DNA of 40,503 nt, from positions 1 through 40,503 of the IMG/VR virus record IMGVR_UViG_3300031785_000014; one strand, written 5' to 3'. Under the pieces are notes generated by a model. It was not told where the DNA came from. It searched no databases and saw nothing but the letters and a program-made list of their open reading frames with translations. The position numbers and the translations under genes were made by a program. Below are positions 21,066 to 29,049 of the stretch, piece by piece. This DNA is from a virus. Numbering within the stretch: the stretch's first letter is position 1; each line of letters begins with the position of its first letter.

Positions 21066-21303
21066 ATTTTACCTTTGTTTTAAAATCTTCTAAATGATTC
21101 AAGTTAGCGTGGCTACCTTTTTTATCTATTGCATATGCTAATGTAGCAGTATGTTCTTTTATAGTTTTGGCATATAAATCTTTTGCCTCTGCATAAGTTT
21201 TTAATATTGTTTTGGTGGTCTTATTCAATGGACGCCACTCAACAATAGAATATTCTACTGCGTTATCAATTATATCTTGTTCCCAAGGATTAGGCTGTGT
21301 CAT
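21043..21303 (-). CDS. 86-aa hypothetical
   Basis: Start chosen at ATG 21303 (TQPNPWEQDIIDNAVEYSIV...), since the longer version runs deeper into the gene before it. Helical and Lys/Thr-rich with YAEAKDLYAKTIKEHTATLA. It overlaps both neighbours by 14-23 nt. No family recognised. Confidence 0.55.
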   Translation of the reverse strand: MTQPNPWEQDIIDNAVEYSIVEWRPLNKTTKTILKTYAEAKDLYAKTIKEHTATLAYAIDKKGSHANLNHLEDFKTKVKYVKSKTR

Positions 21304-21460
21304 TGTTTGCCTTAATTGACTTCTCAATATCCTTATCGTATTTTTTATTTCTCTTTATCATCTTGTCAAGAATTTTCTTAACGTCTCTTGTTAAGTATAA
21401 CATATAAAATACCATACATAATACAAGAACAGATAAAGCTATACTTACTATATCGTTCAT
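21290..21460 (-). CDS. 56-aa single-helix membrane protein
   Basis: Start at ATG 21460, overlapping the previous stop (TAATG). MNDIVSIALSVLVLCMVFYM is a transmembrane helix, followed by a basic cytoplasmic-type tail (VKKILDKMIKRNKKYDKDIE). Function unknown. Confidence 0.6.
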   Translation of the reverse strand: MNDIVSIALSVLVLCMVFYMLYLTRDVKKILDKMIKRNKKYDKDIEKSIKANNDTA

Positions 21461-21744
21461 TATTTCCACCATTCGTTTTCAAGGTTAATTTGAACATCAA
21501 CATCTGACTTTTCCTTTTCAGTAAGGTTATCTTTTATCTGGTCAAAATAACACCAGTAAGTACCATTATCACCTGAATAGGTCACAGCACCTTTATAACC
21601 AAGGTCTGTATCATATGTTTTTGCATTTAGGGCTGTATCATTTTCAGCCGCTATATCGGTCATTTCTGTAGCGATACCGATATTGATTATCTCACCAGTT
21701 CTACCGTGATTACCGATAATCTTGTCGCCTACATTAATTATCAT
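21460..21744 (-). CDS. 94-aa hypothetical, beta-rich
   Basis: Starts IINVGDKIIGNHGRTGEIIN, like a small SH3/KOW-type barrel, then a Trp/Tyr strand (GTYWCYFDQIKD) and an acidic end (DVDVQINLENEWWK). It overlaps the next upstream gene by 11 nt. Fold is a guess; function unknown. Confidence 0.55.
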   Translation of the reverse strand: MIINVGDKIIGNHGRTGEIINIGIATEMTDIAAENDTALNAKTYDTDLGYKGAVTYSGDNGTYWCYFDQIKDNLTEKEKSDVDVQINLENEWWK

Positions 21745-22210
21745 TAGTGTATCCTCCTACTTGTTTGTTTAAATTTTTATGTTTATATCTTTCTGTAAGT
21801 TCTGGTTTAAAATCATATTTAAAAAATTGTCTGCCATTCCATAACTGACCATAATCATTAAATAAAGCGTTATCTAAACCTGTGCTTGTCTCTGCACCAA
21901 AAACATCATAATAAGTATTATAATATTCTGAACCGTGTATCATATCAACACCACTATGTCCAGTAGCATTACTAGCATTTTCAACATAATGCTTATCGCA
22001 ATACTTTTTAATTTTGTTTTTAAATGATTCTGAATTTAATCTCTTTAATTGAGATAATGGTACATTTCTAAAAATAGTGTGGTGAATTTTGAAAAAATCG
22101 TGGTCTTCGGGGTCTTGATACTCTTGCCAATAAGTTAAGTTTATAACTGATTCTCTTGTAATCATATTGTCAATCTCCTTCATAATATTTTTTTTCAATT
22201 CGTTATTCAT
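21734..22210 (-). CDS. 158-aa hypothetical
   Basis: Start at ATG 22210 (the preceding in-frame TTG is ignored). Helical N-terminus, then FKIHHTIFRNVPLSQLKRLN and a Tyr/Asn-rich middle (GSEYYNTYYDVFGAETSTGL). No family recognised. Start overlaps the previous gene's end by 8 nt. Confidence 0.6.
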   Translation of the reverse strand: MNNELKKNIMKEIDNMITRESVINLTYWQEYQDPEDHDFFKIHHTIFRNVPLSQLKRLNSESFKNKIKKYCDKHYVENASNATGHSGVDMIHGSEYYNTYYDVFGAETSTGLDNALFNDYGQLWNGRQFFKYDFKPELTERYKHKNLNKQVGGYTNDN

Positions 22211-22358
22211 CAATATCGTCTCTCAATGTTCTTAAATCGTCAACTGCGTCATTCATATCAGATTTTAAAAGTTCTACATCTGAGCTTGATTGACCATTAT
22301 CTAACTTGTCAATAACTTCGTTTAACTTATCAACTATTAAATATCTAGGTACTTTCAT
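22203..22358 (-). CDS. 51-aa acidic helical protein
   Basis: ATG at 22358 overlaps the previous stop by one base (TAATG). MKVPRYLIVDKLNEVIDKLD and an Asp-rich helix (SDMNDAVDDLRTLRDDIDE). No family recognised; coupling supports translation. Confidence 0.55.
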   Translation of the reverse strand: MKVPRYLIVDKLNEVIDKLDNGQSSSDVELLKSDMNDAVDDLRTLRDDIDE

Positions 22359-22564
22359 TAAGCAACCGCCTTAGCGTCTTCTAAAGCGTAATATAAAACG
22401 TCATCAATATTTTCATCATCAATATCAATCAACTCTAGGTTATCAACTTTAGAGATATCAGCTTTCGCTTTCTCTTTAGTAATTTTACCATCAGTATAAG
22501 ACTTGATGATATCGGTAACTTGCTCATCTGCAAGTTCAGTATAGTATGATTTAACTTTAGCCAT
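22358..22564 (-). CDS. 68-aa acidic protein under a strong promoter
   Basis: MAKVKSYYTELADEQVTDII, then a helix with KITKEKAKADISKV and an Asp/Glu-rich end, giving a small acidic protein. SD AAGGAG and a TTGACT-17-TATAAT promoter precede it. Such small acidic early proteins often bind host factors, but nothing specific is seen here. Confidence 0.65.
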   Translation of the reverse strand: MAKVKSYYTELADEQVTDIIKSYTDGKITKEKAKADISKVDNLELIDIDDENIDDVLYYALEDAKAVA

Positions 22565-22676
22565 AGTGTTTTTCTCCTTTATTGTTTATAATTATATCAA
22601 AAATTTGTAATAGAGTCAAGAGATTTCTTTTCTTAGCGTCTCTTATTCTCTCTTGTAGTGTTTTTTTCTTTATCAT
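22557..22676 (-). CDS. Possible 39-aa ORF
   Basis: ATG at 22676 follows a TATAAT box (22682-22687) by 5 nt and continues across the next promoter into the start of the 68-aa gene. The product is basic at first (MIKKKTLQERIRDAKKRNLL) and hydrophobic later. The -35 match (TTGCTT at a 19-bp spacing) is poor and there is no SD. The rest of the gap up to 22787 holds A-runs and AGAACAT repeats without a clear terminator. Confidence 0.25.
   Translation of the reverse strand: MIKKKTLQERIRDAKKRNLLTLLQIFDIIINNKGEKHYG
22591..22619 (-). promoter_or_regulatory. Sigma-70-type promoter
   Basis: TTGACT (22614-22619), 17-bp spacer, TATAAT (22591-22596), followed by AAACAATAAAGGAG and the ATG at 22564. Confidence 0.8.
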
Positions 22677-22787
22677 ATACAATTATAATATCATACCTGG
22701 CATAGAAAGCAAGCGTTTTTTTCACTTTTTTTGAATTTTTTTTTGAGACCTGGTCTACGTTCTGGAGCTAGATGTTCTGGTTATGTT

Positions 22788-23462
22788 CTATTTCCAGTTG
22801 TCTAGTACCCATTGTTCAGTAGATTCGTGTGGATTTGGTTGTCCGTGAAACACGGAAACCAACGATTCGGCGTCTTTTTCAAACGTCCAATCTGACTTAT
22901 GAAATCTAGGGTCTTCTCTGGTAAACCACTTATATGAAAAAGTCCATTTGTTAGGCATATATCTCATCCAGGGAAGGTGCTTAAGAAGTTCATAGGTCAC
23001 ATTTTGGTCTCCTTGAAACCGTCTCCATTTTGTTCTATCTTCATAATACTTTTCCCACACAGCCGGTGTGGCATTCTTATTATTCCATTTCATAATGGAC
23101 GAATTAATACCGTCAAAACCAGTAAAATCGTGTAATACACCAAAGGTCATATCATCACCAAAGGTGGCCATCTGGTCTATATTCTTTAATATAACCACAT
23201 CTAAATCCATATATAGATTTACGCCATCTAAACCATTGTCTGGATGAAACAACTGCATTTTATTCCACCACCCTTGTTCATCAAACAAAGGAAATTGTTT
23301 AAATTCTATATCACCTTTAACTCTTTTATGTAATTTGGTATTATCTGTATAACATACAAATTTATGGTCAACCGTTAAATGTCTCTTAACCATATTGTAT
23401 AGGTGTTGTACATAAATCGGTTTGTATTTGTTGCCATAAAAAACACAAACAAAATTTATCAT
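22788..23462 (-). CDS. Glycosyltransferase, GT-A fold with DxD
   Basis: 224 residues. FVCVFYGNKYKPIYVQHLYN, HKFVCYTDNT and VNLYMDLDVVILKN (DxD metal motif near residue 87) identify a GT-A nucleotide-sugar transferase; FQGDQNVTYELL and VSVFHGQPNPHES are the later substrate-pocket segments. Last gene of the glycan island. Substrate unknown: cell-surface polysaccharide, virion protein or DNA base could be the acceptor. Its start overlaps the preceding stop by 4 nt. Confidence 0.85.
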   Translation of the reverse strand: MINFVCVFYGNKYKPIYVQHLYNMVKRHLTVDHKFVCYTDNTKLHKRVKGDIEFKQFPLFDEQGWWNKMQLFHPDNGLDGVNLYMDLDVVILKNIDQMATFGDDMTFGVLHDFTGFDGINSSIMKWNNKNATPAVWEKYYEDRTKWRRFQGDQNVTYELLKHLPWMRYMPNKWTFSYKWFTREDPRFHKSDWTFEKDAESLVSVFHGQPNPHESTEQWVLDNWK

Positions 23463-24328
23463 ATCTTAACTTGTTCTTGAATCTGCTCTGGTTTTAGTAA
23501 GTTATTTGGTTGGTTCATCAATAGTTTATATGCTGTACCATCTTCTATCTCTGATAATTTAAATTGATTATCAACTACCATTTTCAACCATTCATTTACC
23601 GTTTTATGTCCTGGTCTCATAGGTTTTGTAATCTTACCCATATGTTGACCACATATAAAACTTGCTATATTTCTTTTATGTGCAAATACTGGTGTCATAT
23701 TTAATATTGCGTCAATGGCTGATAATGACATATTGGTTACTAATGCTTGACAACCTCTTAAATCGTCTCTTATATCAGTTTGCCACCATTGATTTCCTGG
23801 TCTAGGTTTTTGTCTAATCTTAATTGGCATTTCTGCAAACTCTGTATTAATAGTAGCCTGTTTAATTTGTTCACTTGCAACTTCAATCCATTTTGATACA
23901 GACATTCCGTTAATATGCATTGTTACCATTGGTGATGATGGCGCTAATAAGAAGTGTGTCATTTCACCTGTTTGCCAACCTTTAAATTGACAATCAATGC
24001 CCTCACTTTCTATTTTAGATAATCTAGTACCATCGCCTACTTTACCTCTTATTGTATGTAAATTACCTTTACATATTCTAAAGTACATTCTATCCCAATC
24101 AACTCTAGGCTCTGGATATCTAGTGAAAGGTGCGTTTAAATAACCTACATCTACGTACCACCATTCTTTATCAAATCTTATACATTCTCTAATTTTATCT
24201 ACATTTTTACCTGCTAAACCCCAGAAAAAATGTATTTCGTGGTCTGCGTCTTGCCAACCTTTTTTTATTGCTGGCCAAATTTTATGAGATAAACATTTAT
24301 CCCAAGCTATATTGTGGGTTATAATCAT
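23459..24328 (-). CDS. GT-B/KpsS-like glycan protein
   Basis: 289 residues. The C-terminal half has LRGCQALVTNMSLSAIDAIL, then MTPVFAHKRNIASF and LSEIEDGTAYKLL. The protein at 29050 has the same order (ELRNCFAMVSWHSMAACEAV, VPSFTSEHSPA, LSEITTDYAYKYI), so they are paralogues. The Ser-x-Ala-x-(D/E)A region resembles the nucleotide-sugar-binding end of capsule KpsS/KpsC-type transferases. The acceptor is unknown. Confidence 0.6.
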   Translation of the reverse strand: MIITHNIAWDKCLSHKIWPAIKKGWQDADHEIHFFWGLAGKNVDKIRECIRFDKEWWYVDVGYLNAPFTRYPEPRVDWDRMYFRICKGNLHTIRGKVGDGTRLSKIESEGIDCQFKGWQTGEMTHFLLAPSSPMVTMHINGMSVSKWIEVASEQIKQATINTEFAEMPIKIRQKPRPGNQWWQTDIRDDLRGCQALVTNMSLSAIDAILNMTPVFAHKRNIASFICGQHMGKITKPMRPGHKTVNEWLKMVVDNQFKLSEIEDGTAYKLLMNQPNNLLKPEQIQEQVKI

Positions 24329-24933
24329 CTTTTTTCCTTTTTTATTACATCTGCCATATCGTGATTGACCTTTGCGTGTCCTCTTTCATCTTGTCTAACT
24401 GCAAGAATAACGTCTCTTAATTTAGCCGTTTTTTTCAAACCATAATATCCAATAGCAATTTTTGGTGCTGGTATATTTTTTGTGCTACCATTATCAATCT
24501 GTTTTAAGTATTCTGTATAACTTATAACTGCCTGTTCCTCAAAGTATCCTACCATTCTATGTGCAACTTTAGGAAAGAATATGTATAAAAACATATAAAA
24601 ATGCCAGAATAAAAACTGAGCTGTAATAATCATCCATCTTTCAAACCAGTTTGGTTTTGCTATCTGTATGAATATCATAAGGTGCATACGTTCATTTTCT
24701 GCCTCTTCAAGTAGTTGTCTAATCCAACCTCTATCATCTGGTTTCATTTTTCTTAAACTTCGTAAATGATTCCACATACCTGCAACCATACCTGGTACAC
24801 CTGCTACCGTTTCTAATACAACAGCCCTATGACCATATCGTTTTGCAAAAAATGTATCTGCAAACCACCTTAATCTCATAGTAAAGAATAAAGCGCATTT
24901 ATCTCCGAAGTCTAATGGTTTTTTATGAATCAT
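24325..24933 (-). CDS. aox: Alternative oxidase (AOX)
   Basis: 202 residues, typical for a bacterial AOX. All diiron ligand motifs are present: LETVAGVPGMVAGM (Glu41), ENERMHLM (Glu81, His84), GYFEEQAV (Glu132) and RQDERGHAKVNH (Glu183, His186). Hydrophobic helices at about 100-120 fit monotopic membrane attachment. AOX oxidises quinol and reduces oxygen to water without proton pumping. Cyanophages carry the related plastoquinol oxidase PTOX; here it lies inside a glycan island, coupled by 4-nt overlaps to both neighbours. It may relieve over-reduction of the respiratory chain during infection. Confidence 0.93.
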   Translation of the reverse strand: MIHKKPLDFGDKCALFFTMRLRWFADTFFAKRYGHRAVVLETVAGVPGMVAGMWNHLRSLRKMKPDDRGWIRQLLEEAENERMHLMIFIQIAKPNWFERWMIITAQFLFWHFYMFLYIFFPKVAHRMVGYFEEQAVISYTEYLKQIDNGSTKNIPAPKIAIGYYGLKKTAKLRDVILAVRQDERGHAKVNHDMADVIKKEKR

Positions 24934-25598
24934 AAATTAATTTTCGTCATTTGATTGTATGTATCGTGCCATTCTTTTGAATAATCACAATCTTTATAGT
25001 CTTTAAAATAAGGACCACCTAATGTAAAGTGTACGTTTTTTGCATTTTCATTATAATCATATTCACCTACTAGCCAGTTCCACTCTAACGGTATCTTACC
25101 AATAGAAAAGTCATTTGGCAACCATTTAAATTGATGAAGTTCTAAACCAGAGGCTGTATTCACATATTCTGGTGTTAGTTTAGTACACATTATATTATGA
25201 AACAACATCATACTAGACCAATTTTTCTTTTCAAACTTCTCATTTTTTGCACCTCTAAATTTTACATTTTGTTTAGGTTCATAATCGTGTTGACAACACA
25301 TAACAGAATATTTAAAAGTTCTCATATCCCATAACTCGGTAATATCACTACGAAATAACATATCGCAATCCATAAATATAGACCAACCTTTAAAACCACT
25401 TAAATATGGCACCATAAATCTACTAAATGCAAAATCAGTAGATTGATTAGGTTGTTTTTCTCTTGTAAAGCCTGGTATATTACCTAAACATAATGGTGTA
25501 ATAGATACAGGCGTTGTAGCATATCTTCTAATACTTTCTGATAGAGTATGAAAGGCAACCTTTTCGCCCTCATCAAATCCTATGAAAATATTAATCAT
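24930..25598 (-). CDS. Glycosyltransferase, GT-A fold with DxD
   Basis: 222 residues from ATG 25598. INIFIGFDEGEKVAFHTLSE, FAFSRFMVPYLSGFKGWSIF and FMDCDMLFRSDI (DxD near residue 79) define a GT8-like nucleotide-sugar transferase; EWNWLVGEYDYN and VHFTLGGPYFKDY complete the pocket. The start overlaps the preceding stop by 8 nt. Acceptor unknown. Confidence 0.82.
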   Translation of the reverse strand: MINIFIGFDEGEKVAFHTLSESIRRYATTPVSITPLCLGNIPGFTREKQPNQSTDFAFSRFMVPYLSGFKGWSIFMDCDMLFRSDITELWDMRTFKYSVMCCQHDYEPKQNVKFRGAKNEKFEKKNWSSMMLFHNIMCTKLTPEYVNTASGLELHQFKWLPNDFSIGKIPLEWNWLVGEYDYNENAKNVHFTLGGPYFKDYKDCDYSKEWHDTYNQMTKINL

Positions 25599-26076
25599 AC
25601 GCAACTATACCATAAACAGGTTTCTTATGTTCTAAATCGTGTATCTCATCTACTTTGAAATTAGACCATTTATTTAATACAGGCTCAACTTTAAACTTAC
25701 ACAACTCAGCCTCTTTATCTTCAACCATTCTAGTTTGATTTATTCTTTCTCTCTCAAACCATTGATTCCAAAATCTTAACGTATTATCAAATTGTACAGG
25801 ATAAAAATTTAGTTCTTGTATTGTATTATTAACAAACATAGGCAATTCTTTAATTACCCAATAATAATACTTTTCTTTACCTGGTACTAAAATAGTTTTA
25901 AACTCTTCTTGCAACCAATCTTTTAATTCTTTTGATACTTCGTGATAAGTAAAATACTTTTCATATTTTCTAAATCTTTCGTCAATAGGTTTTTTTATAA
26001 CTTCATCATAACTTTCTATTAACTCTTTAGGTACTTTATTATTAATAATATCATCTGTATAATATGAATTTAACAT
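25591..26076 (-). CDS. Hypothetical protein in the glycan island
   Basis: 161 residues, acidic and aromatic-rich: KYEKYFTYHEVSKELKDWLQ, KYYYWVIKELPMFVNN, FWNQWFERERINQT. No family recognised. Overlaps on both sides (7-8 nt) put it in the same translational unit as the glycosyltransferases, so a role in the same pathway is likely. Confidence 0.6.
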   Translation of the reverse strand: MLNSYYTDDIINNKVPKELIESYDEVIKKPIDERFRKYEKYFTYHEVSKELKDWLQEEFKTILVPGKEKYYYWVIKELPMFVNNTIQELNFYPVQFDNTLRFWNQWFERERINQTRMVEDKEAELCKFKVEPVLNKWSNFKVDEIHDLEHKKPVYGIVAYD

Positions 26077-26798
26077 CTTGCTTCTGGACTCCTTAATGTT
26101 TTTTTTCTACTAGGTCCTTTTATATGGTCGTAAACAGGTCCTAATATAGACCTTGCTTGAACGTGACCACCTTTACCATCACCTAGATTATGATTCTTTG
26201 TTTTGTAGTCCTTTTCGTGTCTTTTTCTCACATAGTCCCATACATAACTATCGTGTTGTTCTTTTAATTTATATATCTCATCTTTGTCATACATAGATTT
26301 CATTTCTTGAGCATACTTCTTTATCTTTTCGTGTTGCATATTAAAGTATAAAAAGCCACACTCACTATATTGTTTTTCACCTCTACCTAGATAAGACATC
26401 ATCATATTATCTCTATGTATATATTTTTTAACCCAATCTGCGTCTATTCTTTTATAGAATATGCTGTCTGCGTCTATGCCTATTATACCATCATAATCTT
26501 CACTTGTCAAGACCTCATTGGTATATGCGTAAACTTTATAACAAAATCTGACACCATCTTTCAAAAAACCAGTTCTAGGGTCATCTGATACTGGTCTATG
26601 TTTATTTCTATTGATAAACTCCTCACATTCTGGTATCTCGTCAAAAATACTTCTAACTACAATATCTGTATGTGGTATATCATTTAAGTCTTCACTATAT
26701 ACAATTAAATCAAATGGCCATTTATATGATTCAAAGAATTTATAACCATATTGTTTATATAGTTTTTTATTTAATGTGGTAACTACTGCTATATTCAT
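26070..26798 (-). CDS. Glycosyltransferase-like protein, GT-A
   Basis: 242 residues from ATG 26798 (MNIAVVTTLNKKLYKQYGYK); an in-frame upstream start would add 16 residues inside the previous gene. IIGIDADSIFYKRID holds a DxD near residue 110 and GFLYFNMQHEKIKKY a typical later strand. Ends in KGGHVQARSILGPVYDHIKG. Probably a nucleotide-sugar transferase; overlaps the preceding gene by 4 nt. Confidence 0.7.
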   Translation of the reverse strand: MNIAVVTTLNKKLYKQYGYKFFESYKWPFDLIVYSEDLNDIPHTDIVVRSIFDEIPECEEFINRNKHRPVSDDPRTGFLKDGVRFCYKVYAYTNEVLTSEDYDGIIGIDADSIFYKRIDADWVKKYIHRDNMMMSYLGRGEKQYSECGFLYFNMQHEKIKKYAQEMKSMYDKDEIYKLKEQHDSYVWDYVRKRHEKDYKTKNHNLGDGKGGHVQARSILGPVYDHIKGPSRKKTLRSPEARC

Positions 26799-27703
26799 AG
26801 TAAATGCTTTAACGGTTTGCCCTCTATTATTTCTTCTACACTCCATTGTGTATATGATAATTTATATAAAAGAGAAAGTCTATCACCTAAAATAGGATTT
26901 TCTACGTTTTCTAAATCGTGTGATGAAATACCATACACAAAATTATATGGGCTAGGTGTAATAACTGGTATGCCATTCATCATTGCGTCTATCGAAGCAC
27001 CACTAGTATATGATATAGCACAATGAGCATTTGCTAAATCTTTTTCTAAACTATTCTCACTTATCTCAACTTGTTTTATTTTATACATAAGTTCAAACAT
27101 TTCTGTTATACTAGCGTTTGCTAATGGGTGGTTTCTAATAACTATTTTTCTTTTGGTAACTCTCATTAGGTGTTTTACCGTAGCCATCACCCATTGTTTT
27201 ATATCTAAACCTAATAACGAGGCGTCTGAAGGATTTTGACATAGTATTAATACATTTTTTGATTTATGTTTCTCACGCCAAGGTTTTAAATTTAAATCTA
27301 TTTGTTTTTTTAAAACTTGATATCTTTTATCGTCTGCCTGCCATTTAAAATCTGCAAGTTTAGGTAAGAAGTGGTCTAAACCAACTCTATAATGTGTATG
27401 TTCATCTGTAATTTTTCTACCTAAAATTGGTGTCTCAAATACAATTAATTTTTTATCTGTTGTTAAAGTATTATGTGTTCTTTCAATCTCGTTTTTTAAT
27501 CTTTGACTTTTGTTTTGTATCTTCCATAGTTTACTTGTATGTTTCTTTGTAGAACCAAATACTATTGCATTTTGACAATCTTTATAATCGTCAGTTTCAT
27601 TTAGTTCCCATTTCTTACCTTTGCTAAGTAAGTTCTTTTGTAAATCTACCAAAATATTTCTTTGATATAAATTTACACAGGTGTTTAGAAACATTATGTT
27701 CAT
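26795..27703 (-). CDS. GT-B/KpsS-like glycan protein
   Basis: 302 residues. NVLILCQNPSDASLLG begins the second Rossmann-like half; KIVIRNHPLANASI, DLANAHCAISYTSGASIDAM and NGIPVITPSPYNF follow: the (R/K)-x-HP plus Ser-Gly-Ala/Ser-x-Ala motifs of capsule-type transferases. Related in its C-terminal half to the proteins at 23459 and 29050. Acceptor unknown. Confidence 0.65.
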   Translation of the reverse strand: MNIMFLNTCVNLYQRNILVDLQKNLLSKGKKWELNETDDYKDCQNAIVFGSTKKHTSKLWKIQNKSQRLKNEIERTHNTLTTDKKLIVFETPILGRKITDEHTHYRVGLDHFLPKLADFKWQADDKRYQVLKKQIDLNLKPWREKHKSKNVLILCQNPSDASLLGLDIKQWVMATVKHLMRVTKRKIVIRNHPLANASITEMFELMYKIKQVEISENSLEKDLANAHCAISYTSGASIDAMMNGIPVITPSPYNFVYGISSHDLENVENPILGDRLSLLYKLSYTQWSVEEIIEGKPLKHLL

Positions 27704-27705
27704 TA

Positions 27706-28410
27706 TTAGCCTTGATGGTCAACTTTTAGTATAACCGCTTCACTTAATATTTTATTTCGTGGTCTATTTAAATATAATTGATAACCTTTATCTTTAAATT
27801 CTTTTAGTAAGTCTTCGTATTGTTTTATACTAGTTTCATTATCAATAAGTTTTACTTCAAATTCTATAAGAAAAGCCTTGAAGTCAACATTTAAATCTAA
27901 TACTTCTCTACAAAAATCAAACCATACACCCTCTATGTCTGCTTTAATTATATCTACTTTATTATCTACATCATTTAAACTTTTCTCTAAATTAATTGTA
28001 TCTACTTCAATAAAACTAGGATTTTCACCAAATTGTGGTAAAGGTAATAGTGAATAACATTTTGTCAAGTCTGAATTGTCATAGTAAAACTTCATCTTAC
28101 TATTCTCTTGCGAGAAAGTGCTATTTGCATATGCCTTTTGATGAAAGGTCATATTATCTTTAAAATTAAAATTAGTCTCAAATAATTTAACACTATCGGG
28201 TGTAGGGTCATAACAATGTATATTTAAATTACGATTATCCACACACATAGCCTGTTCCCAACCTACATCACGGTGTACGCCATACGATAATACATTCTTA
28301 CTTTCTTTTACTATTGATTCTGGTAACCAATAGTTTTTATATTGTTTGAAAGATTGAGGCTGTAAATATTTGCCTTCAATCTCTTTCATTCTATTATATA
28401 AATCACTCAT
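27706..28410 (-). CDS. FkbM-like methyltransferase
   Basis: 234 residues. VLSYGVHRDVGWEQAM is the SAM-binding motif I region, LNIHCYDPTPDSVKLFETNF motif II, and VDIIKADIEGVWFDFCREVL the FkbM hallmark (K-x-D-x-E-G). FkbM enzymes O-methylate sugars and natural products; in this island it probably caps a glycan. It overlaps the oxygenase gene by 8 nt. Confidence 0.8.
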   Translation of the reverse strand: MSDLYNRMKEIEGKYLQPQSFKQYKNYWLPESIVKESKNVLSYGVHRDVGWEQAMCVDNRNLNIHCYDPTPDSVKLFETNFNFKDNMTFHQKAYANSTFSQENSKMKFYYDNSDLTKCYSLLPLPQFGENPSFIEVDTINLEKSLNDVDNKVDIIKADIEGVWFDFCREVLDLNVDFKAFLIEFEVKLIDNETSIKQYEDLLKEFKDKGYQLYLNRPRNKILSEAVILKVDHQG

Positions 28411-29047
28411 ATACTTTCCAATCTGTTTTAAAGGTTACATAGTTTAATTGTATACCTCTTCTTTCTACATTTATTTGTTTGCCCTCTTCCATACCGTGCC
28501 ATTTATTAGGTCCGTGAAATACATAACCATAGTTGTGCCAAAATGGTACCGTTTTTTTCAATTCAAGTTTTTCATTATATAAATCTGTGCCTAAACTTAC
28601 ATTCTCACCAGTTTGGTTTACATATATTAAACTTGATATTAATTTTTCTGGTATATCACAATGAGGTTTTAAATAAAACCCTTGCGTATCATTTAGTATT
28701 TCTAATCTAACATATGAGTTTTTAAAATTATCTTTATTACCTACTAGTCTTGCAAATTCTTTTCTTACAGGTAAACTTTGCATTTCTTTTATAAAATTAA
28801 ATAAGTTAGGATATTTGTGTCTGTTTTCAATGGTAACATATTCTCTTATCTTATCATTTTGTTTACCAACACCATCTTTATAACCTGACCTTGTACCATC
28901 AAACAATACACCATCTTTAACAACCTCAGCGTTTCTTATTTCATCTATTTGAGCTTCGTTTAAGACCTGACCAAAAGTATGATACTCCCAAGGTTCGTGA
29001 TGGGTCTCTGCATTTCTTAAACTATTTAATAAAGGTTGATAAAACAT
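28403..29047 (-). CDS. 2-oxoglutarate/Fe(II)-dependent oxygenase
   Basis: 214 residues. FYLKPHCDIPEKLISSLIYV gives the HxD iron motif, and WHNYGYVFHGPNKWHGMEEG supplies the distal His, followed by RRGIQLNYV with the 2OG-binding Arg. Such oxygenases hydroxylate sugars, proteins or nucleic acids and are frequent in marine T4-like phages. Its place between the methyltransferase and a GT-B gene suggests glycan modification. Confidence 0.82.
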   Translation of the reverse strand: MFYQPLLNSLRNAETHHEPWEYHTFGQVLNEAQIDEIRNAEVVKDGVLFDGTRSGYKDGVGKQNDKIREYVTIENRHKYPNLFNFIKEMQSLPVRKEFARLVGNKDNFKNSYVRLEILNDTQGFYLKPHCDIPEKLISSLIYVNQTGENVSLGTDLYNEKLELKKTVPFWHNYGYVFHGPNKWHGMEEGKQINVERRGIQLNYVTFKTDWKVYE

Positions 29048-29049
29048 TT

